Shown in pieces: positions 59,300-64,000 of a DNA stretch of 64,000 nucleotides. Position numbers and translations under genes: made by a program. Location: assembly GCA_023052935.1 (NCBI GenBank), contig CM041297.1:108491563-108555562 (forward strand), in the 5' to 3' direction. The number at the start of each line of letters is the position of its first letter. Position 1 is the stretch's first letter. The stretch comes from Piezodorus guildinii. Taxonomy: Eukaryota; Arthropoda; Insecta; Hemiptera; Pentatomidae. The notes beneath the pieces were generated by a model. That model worked only from the letters and a program-made list of their open reading frames with translations. It had not been told where the DNA came from and ran no database searches.

Positions 59300-59440
59300 T
59301 TTCTTTGTTTATTTAACGTCACTTAATGCTGCTGTGGTTATTCGGACAATGCTACAGTGTGAGTCCCAACCTAAGTTTTTCCTATCCATATCATTACATA
59401 ACGGGCAGAGACACTTTTATTTTGTGATTCCAGTATCCCT
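59300..59440 (-). mobile_element. SINE family 3 fragment
   Basis: The blocks TTTATTTAACGTCACTTAAT, GCTGCTGTGGTTATTCGGAC and TGTGAGTCCCAACC match 52022-52272; the tRNA head is missing. Confidence 0.65.
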
Positions 59441-59659
59441 TCAATGACTTTTAATCATTCATGACTCAAAGGACATTCATAGAGATTAGGTAATTGTTTC
59501 AAAATTTGTTTGTTTATTTATTTAACTGATTATTGTAAATAACTATTTGATGTTGTTAAATTATTCAATCTAAAACATATGTTTCCAATCAAAATAATAT
59601 CATTCTTTATCCTTGTTTTAACTCTATTTATTACTTGTTAAACTGATATTAAGAACCAA

Positions 59660-59696
59660 GGAAAGGAAAATTCATGTGTTGCCTGCAACAGATTTT
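59660..59696 (-). mobile_element. Family H head scrap
   Basis: GGAAAATTCATGTGTTGCC followed by TGCAACAGAT is the complement of the family H head with no body left. Confidence 0.5.
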
Positions 59697-59765
59697 TTTT
59701 TTTATCTAGTTTTATGATTTGATTTTTTTCTTGGAACATTTCTTTGCTTTTTCATTTAACGTCTC

Positions 59766-59769
<4 letters not shown>

Positions 59770-59822
<53 letters not shown>
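59770..59822. repeat. (AT)n microsatellite
   Basis: A pure alternating AT run followed by a T-rich run. Confidence 0.95.
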
Positions 59823-59823
<1 letters not shown>

Positions 59824-60402
59824 TTTTTTTTTATTTTTTTTTAATATATATGATAAACAATATATTAGATATATATCTCTTATGTTGTTTTTTAAAACTT
59901 GTTTTCGCCTTTTAAAGTTAAAAAAAAATACATATATCTCATATATTGGTAAGTGAAATAATACTATATTTATATTCGATCTGAAAATATATTACCCGCT
60001 TGCTTTCCACAATGCACTAAATAAATTTAATTTACTGTACCCCTCATCCATCTTTTTTTTCAGTATTCATCGATTTATGTTTGTTTGAGGGGGCTGCCGT
60101 ATTTGTTATTAATTTTTTTTTTCATTAAAGAAAATTTGTACTTTGAACAATTTTTAATTCTTTTGGAAACAACTTGAGAAAGTATATTTAAAATATGTAT
60201 TTTATTACTTGCTCAATACACCATTTATATTGATACATTTCTTGTTTGATTACATTACAGTTGCATGTATCATCTAATAATAAATTTCTGTTTTTTTGTC
60301 TACATCATGATGTATATTGAATATTTAATTTGAAAACTAATTAAAATTGTTTTAATTTCTTTCTAGATCTAGTAATTAGTATAAATATTTAAAACAAGTA
60401 TA

Positions 60403-60681
60403 AAGGAGAGGCCAGATGATTCGAATCTCGGCTGTGGCAGAATATTATTTATTCTATTATTCTGCCGGGGAGGAAGGAGGCGATCCTAGGGTATGGAGAC
60501 CCTCCTGGGGCAAACCCAGCCTCTTTAAAGTGGATACCCAAAATTAGAGAAAACAATTGGCGGCTGAGCGTGATCAATGCCTGATCACCTTATTTCACGG
60601 CCGTTAGCCTAGAAACAGTACGAAACTCTATATGTACTGAGCCCAAGGCTCTTCATGGGTTATATAAGTGTAGGCTTTTTT
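60403..60681 (+). mobile_element. SINE family 1, A box damaged
   Basis: The B box (GATTCGAATCTCGGC) and the entire body are present, with an 8 bp insertion (GAGGAAGG region). The A box is lost. It ends GTGTAGGCTTTTTTTT. Confidence 0.85.
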
Positions 60682-61869
60682 TTTATTAACTAATATGAAC
60701 TAGCATTTATTCAGTAGACTAAAATAATAATTATAAATAATGAAAATCTGTCATAGGTAAAAACGTGTTCAAGGTAATTTACTTTATTTTTTAATTTGAT
60801 AACTTTGCTTTATCTAGGTTGTTTACTAAGATGTTAATTATTTAAATCAACCATTTAAATTCATTGTTGTGCCTATTCATGTTTTAAAAATTATGTGCGA
60901 ATTTGATTTATTTTATCTTTTTCTTTATTTCACGTATAACGTATAAGTTTTTGTAATATTACCGATTCCTTTGAGTTTGGCTGTTTGTATTATTATTCGG
61001 AAATAATAATACTATTACAGTTACAATAGTAATTATAACAATGATTTAGTATTCTATTTATCTTATTTTGCTTTATACGATTGACTTCAATTTTCTATTA
61101 TTAGTTTTTCAATAAAATATCAGTCAATGTTATAAAATGTTTAATTAATTAATTTATTTATCGATTAATAAAATTTTAAAGATAATAGTATACAGTAAGT
61201 CAGGATGAATATCGGCCCAATGAGCTTATCTTAAAAGATTTGACCAGTGCCAATAACCGTTCCACTGAAATGAATCTTAAATTAACTGCTCCAGTGGGAC
61301 TTGATATTATAACCGTTATATATCTTTATTGCCAATCGTTATCAAAGGAACGAATCAAGAACGATTCCTTTACAACTTTATTGCATTCTCCCCTCCCCAA
61401 GGGACACCTGCAACAAACGAAATCGATTACGTTTTTTATCGTTCATTAAAACATAACGTTATAAATGTTTTGCTGGATCAAGCCATTCCAGAGTTTTACT
61501 GCCGCCCTATAACGTTCGCTCTTATTTCCTTCTTCATAATAAACAGTTTATTTTTGGACGATTGCTAATTACGAAAGGAATGAACTCAGGGTTAATTTCC
61601 ATCATAAATCACTTCTGTTTAAAACACTGTAAGTAAAGTGCATTTATTTCGCTGATGCAACAATAATGGGTTCCTATAGTATACTTGTAACTATTTTCTA
61701 AAAATAACAATTATTTAAATATACTATGTATTATAAATATACTTTTGAATTATAACTAAGTAAAATGTCACATGAAAAATTCTTACCAACTTATTATGTT
61801 ATTTAAAATTAGCTGTATCATTTTTTTTCAAATTGATATTGTTTAAATTTTTTTTCAATATTTTCTTCG
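60682..61869. other. AT-rich stretch with an unexplained higher-complexity segment
   Basis: 61205-61570 has higher GC and lower repetitiveness than its flanks and two overlapping frames (69 and 79 codons), neither recognisable. It might be an unknown exon, a conserved non-coding block or an old insertion. Confidence 0.35.
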
Positions 61870-62360
61870 ATCATACCTTTACCAACCTATTAACTCCCAA
61901 CATCCTTTCTACATCCTCAGTCTCCTTCAATTTAAATTCTCAGTTAAATCACTTGAAACCAGATCGCGACATTCGGGCCTTTGCGTTCCTACTTTAGAAC
62001 CAAAACATTTGATCCTTCCTTCATTGTTCGCTCTAGTACACTCTGGAATTCTCTACCTACCCATATCAGCCATGCTGCTTCTTTATCCTTATTCAAATCC
62101 CAACTTTTTCTATACCTTCTGTCATCCCAAATAGACGATCAGCAAATGTGATATCTCAATTCTATCTAGAAATCTACATTGAATGAAATATTACTGTTTA
62201 CCAACAGAAGATTTACCAATATACTGTTTACCGCCCAAATTTTAATTTACTTATAATTTAATTTATTTTTCATTTTGTTAAAATACGATTTTATTTTTTC
62301 AGAAGGCAAAATTGAGAAAATATGTATTTTTTTTTTCTTTGTTAGTTTTTTATGTATAGT
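61870..62360 (+). pseudogene. LINE reverse-transcriptase C-terminus and 3' end
   Basis: Plus-strand frames give LKSLETRSRH, then RSSTLWNSLP, then SLSLFKSQLFLYLL and a stop. This is the canonical non-LTR polymerase tail (TRS, then RA/SS-TLWNSLP, then SL..FK..L). A frameshift separates the first part from the second. An AT-rich 3' region follows. It is related in pattern to 5100-5590 and 24788-25480 but in the opposite orientation. Confidence 0.78.
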
Positions 62361-62736
62361 ATTTCTCCTTACTTTACCCTTGTAAATAATAATTAATCAT
62401 GTTTATTTTGTCTATTGGCCAGACATATTATATATTTCAATTATACATAACTGTTTTAGGGGACCTAGCACTAGAATACATTTTTTTTCTATTATATTCC
62501 AAAAAGACTGACTCTTTTTATTTATGCCTTATGCATATATATGGTCGAAAATGTAAACTTACAATTTTTTTTTCTTTCCCAGTTATTTTATCATTATTGA
62601 GTATAATCTGTAGGCAGGGTTACTTATTAAAAAACATTTATTTTGTAATCTTAAAACACATTTATTTTTTAATATTACTTCTTAATGATGAAAAAAACAT
62701 CTTGATGATTAACTAGTTGTTCTATACAATTACACT
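62361..62736. other. AT-rich stretch with a chance frame
   Basis: A 105-codon plus frame at 62399-62716 is made almost only of Ile, Leu, Phe, Tyr and Lys, as expected for AT-rich DNA by chance. No family is recognised. Confidence 0.45.
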
Positions 62737-63651
62737 TTTTTACTTTCACTTACTATATATAGTAAGGGGAAGTATTGCGATCGTGAAAATTTTCGAATTC
62801 CAGTTTTCAACGGAAATACACGTTTTAGGGTCCCCTGAGTCCAAATAACCAAGTCCCGCAAAAAGGTCTGTGTGTGTGTGTGTCTGTGTGTGTGTGTGTG
62901 TCTGTGGTAACTCCCGGGCGGAAACGGTAAGTCCTATGAAACTGAAATTTCATATTTAAGACAACTATACGCCCGAGACGTGACAAAACTTTTTTCATCA
63001 AAATGAGCCTACCAGAAGAGGCACTTTATACCATGCATTTTGCACCTTTTTTCGATTTTCTCAAAAACGGTTCCGACGATTTTGATTAAACTCGCTATAT
63101 CGATGTAAAATTTAATGGGCTTTAATATCATGTAGGTTTTATTTAGATAAAAATGGTCTGACAGGGCTTAAATGCCGATATTTTAAATTTTTTTCCCCTA
63201 AAGTACCTTTAATTTTGTAGATTCAATAATAATAACTAAATTATCTTGTTAACGCTGATGAAAAACTGGTAAATATATAAATTGAATAAATTCGATACCC
63301 AACTAAAGGAGAAAACAGAAAAAATATTTTTTTAATGCAATTTTTTGTTTTTAAACATAAGAGCAGTAATATACATGTATGATATACCGTTGGTAAGCTA
63401 AAGATTTTAGAAAAATTATCATCTCATACACAAGCTTTTAAAAGTTAATAGAGAGTGATGAAATGAACATAAAACTAACTGATTATTTTAGATAATAATA
63501 TAATAGATTTTTGAATCAAACACATGTTTCTATAGAAATTTAATTTAATTAATTCCTTAATAATTTCGCGTATTTTTTAACTGTATTTGAAAATTCTTTC
63601 ATTGATTTTAAAAATTTAGGTAAGTGAAAGTCGTGTGTTGCCTGCACCAGA
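62737..63651 (-). mobile_element. Family H repeat, complete and best preserved
   Basis: The element reads, on the minus strand, from TCTGGTGCAGGCAACACACG at 63651 through ACTTTCACTTACC, about 850 bp of body, a (AC)n tract at 62869-62901, the hairpin TTACTATATATAGTAA (62751-62766) and GTGAAAGTAAAAA at 62737. It is nearly identical, reversed, to 32963-33881, so the family was active recently. No protein-coding capacity. Confidence 0.85.
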
Positions 63652-64000
63652 TTTTTTTTATTAAGTATTATTAGTTTAATTAGTAAACCTTTCCTGACAA
63701 AAAAGCCAAACATGCTTAAGAATATAGCCCTCGAATCGCTTAGGTAAGTGCTATTAAAGTTTTTTGATGTTCTCTTTGCATATATATAATTATTTAATAC
63801 TGTACCTACTACTTAAAAACTATGGGATGTATTAAAATACGTCTATTATGTCCATCATTTTATAGCTCTTTAAATACATTAAAATGTTAAAGAATCGGTG
63901 AACATTAATTAATTATGTAAGTAGTACAATTAAAAATTAATTTTTAAATAGAGTACTATTATAAATGTATCATTAAATTAAGGACGTATGGTCGACTGTT
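63652..64000. other. AT-rich end of window
   Basis: Nothing recognisable. Confidence 0.45.

Noticed and set aside
62399..62716. 105-codon frame resembling a membrane protein
   Set aside because: The hydrophobic make-up is what random AT-rich DNA yields; no family pattern.

Overview
The window looks like AT-rich, gene-poor DNA from an animal nucleus, most likely an arthropod and probably an insect. It has no bacterial gene layout. The two convincing coding segments are isolated exons with GT/AG splice signals. The rest is a mosaic of decayed transposons (LINE, tRNA-derived SINE, mariner, piggyBac, Helentron-like and MITE), microsatellites and unique AT-rich sequence. The exact order or species cannot be fixed from sequence alone.

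Layout. 1-11374: two almost identical direct copies of a 5.0 kb segment (1-5008 and 6368-11374), separated by 1.36 kb that holds a LINE 3' fragment. 11375-15914: LINE reverse-transcriptase debris and AT-rich DNA. 15915-16016: a 102 bp exon that reads as the end of the first membrane segment of a tetraspanin and the start of its small extracellular loop. 16017-38223: about 22 kb that behaves like a large intron, or an intron plus unseen exons. It is filled with a second SINE family, Helentron-like repeats, a piggyBac remnant, a LINE 3' end, a mariner transposase pseudogene and inverted elements carrying hammerhead-ribozyme-like boxes. 38224-38691: a last coding exon with a disordered acidic/Ser-Pro-rich tail, a stop and a poly(A) signal at 38811. 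38820-64000: no convincing host exon; repeats, including a 345 bp tandem duplication, five copies or fragments of SINE family 1, several copies of the Helentron-like family, jockey-like and other LINE remnants, and foldback elements.

How the genes fit together. Both exons are on the plus strand in the right order for one gene, but linkage between them is inferred only. Exons for the middle of a tetraspanin (membrane segments 2 and 3, and the large loop with CCG) were not found between them.

Most notable observations. (1) The 6.37 kb tandem duplication, where the only differences found are homopolymer-length indels, so it is either extremely recent or an assembly artefact. (2) A family of about 0.9-1.0 kb elements with a conserved head, inverted subterminal repeats, a hairpin and a GT/AC microsatellite, resembling Helentron-associated elements. 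(3) Inverted pairs of hammerhead-like motifs near 29.5-30.1 and 32.7-32.9 kb, reminiscent of terminal repeats of Penelope-like elements. (4) A small MITE family and nested foldbacks. Nothing here can be called a new defence or metabolic system.
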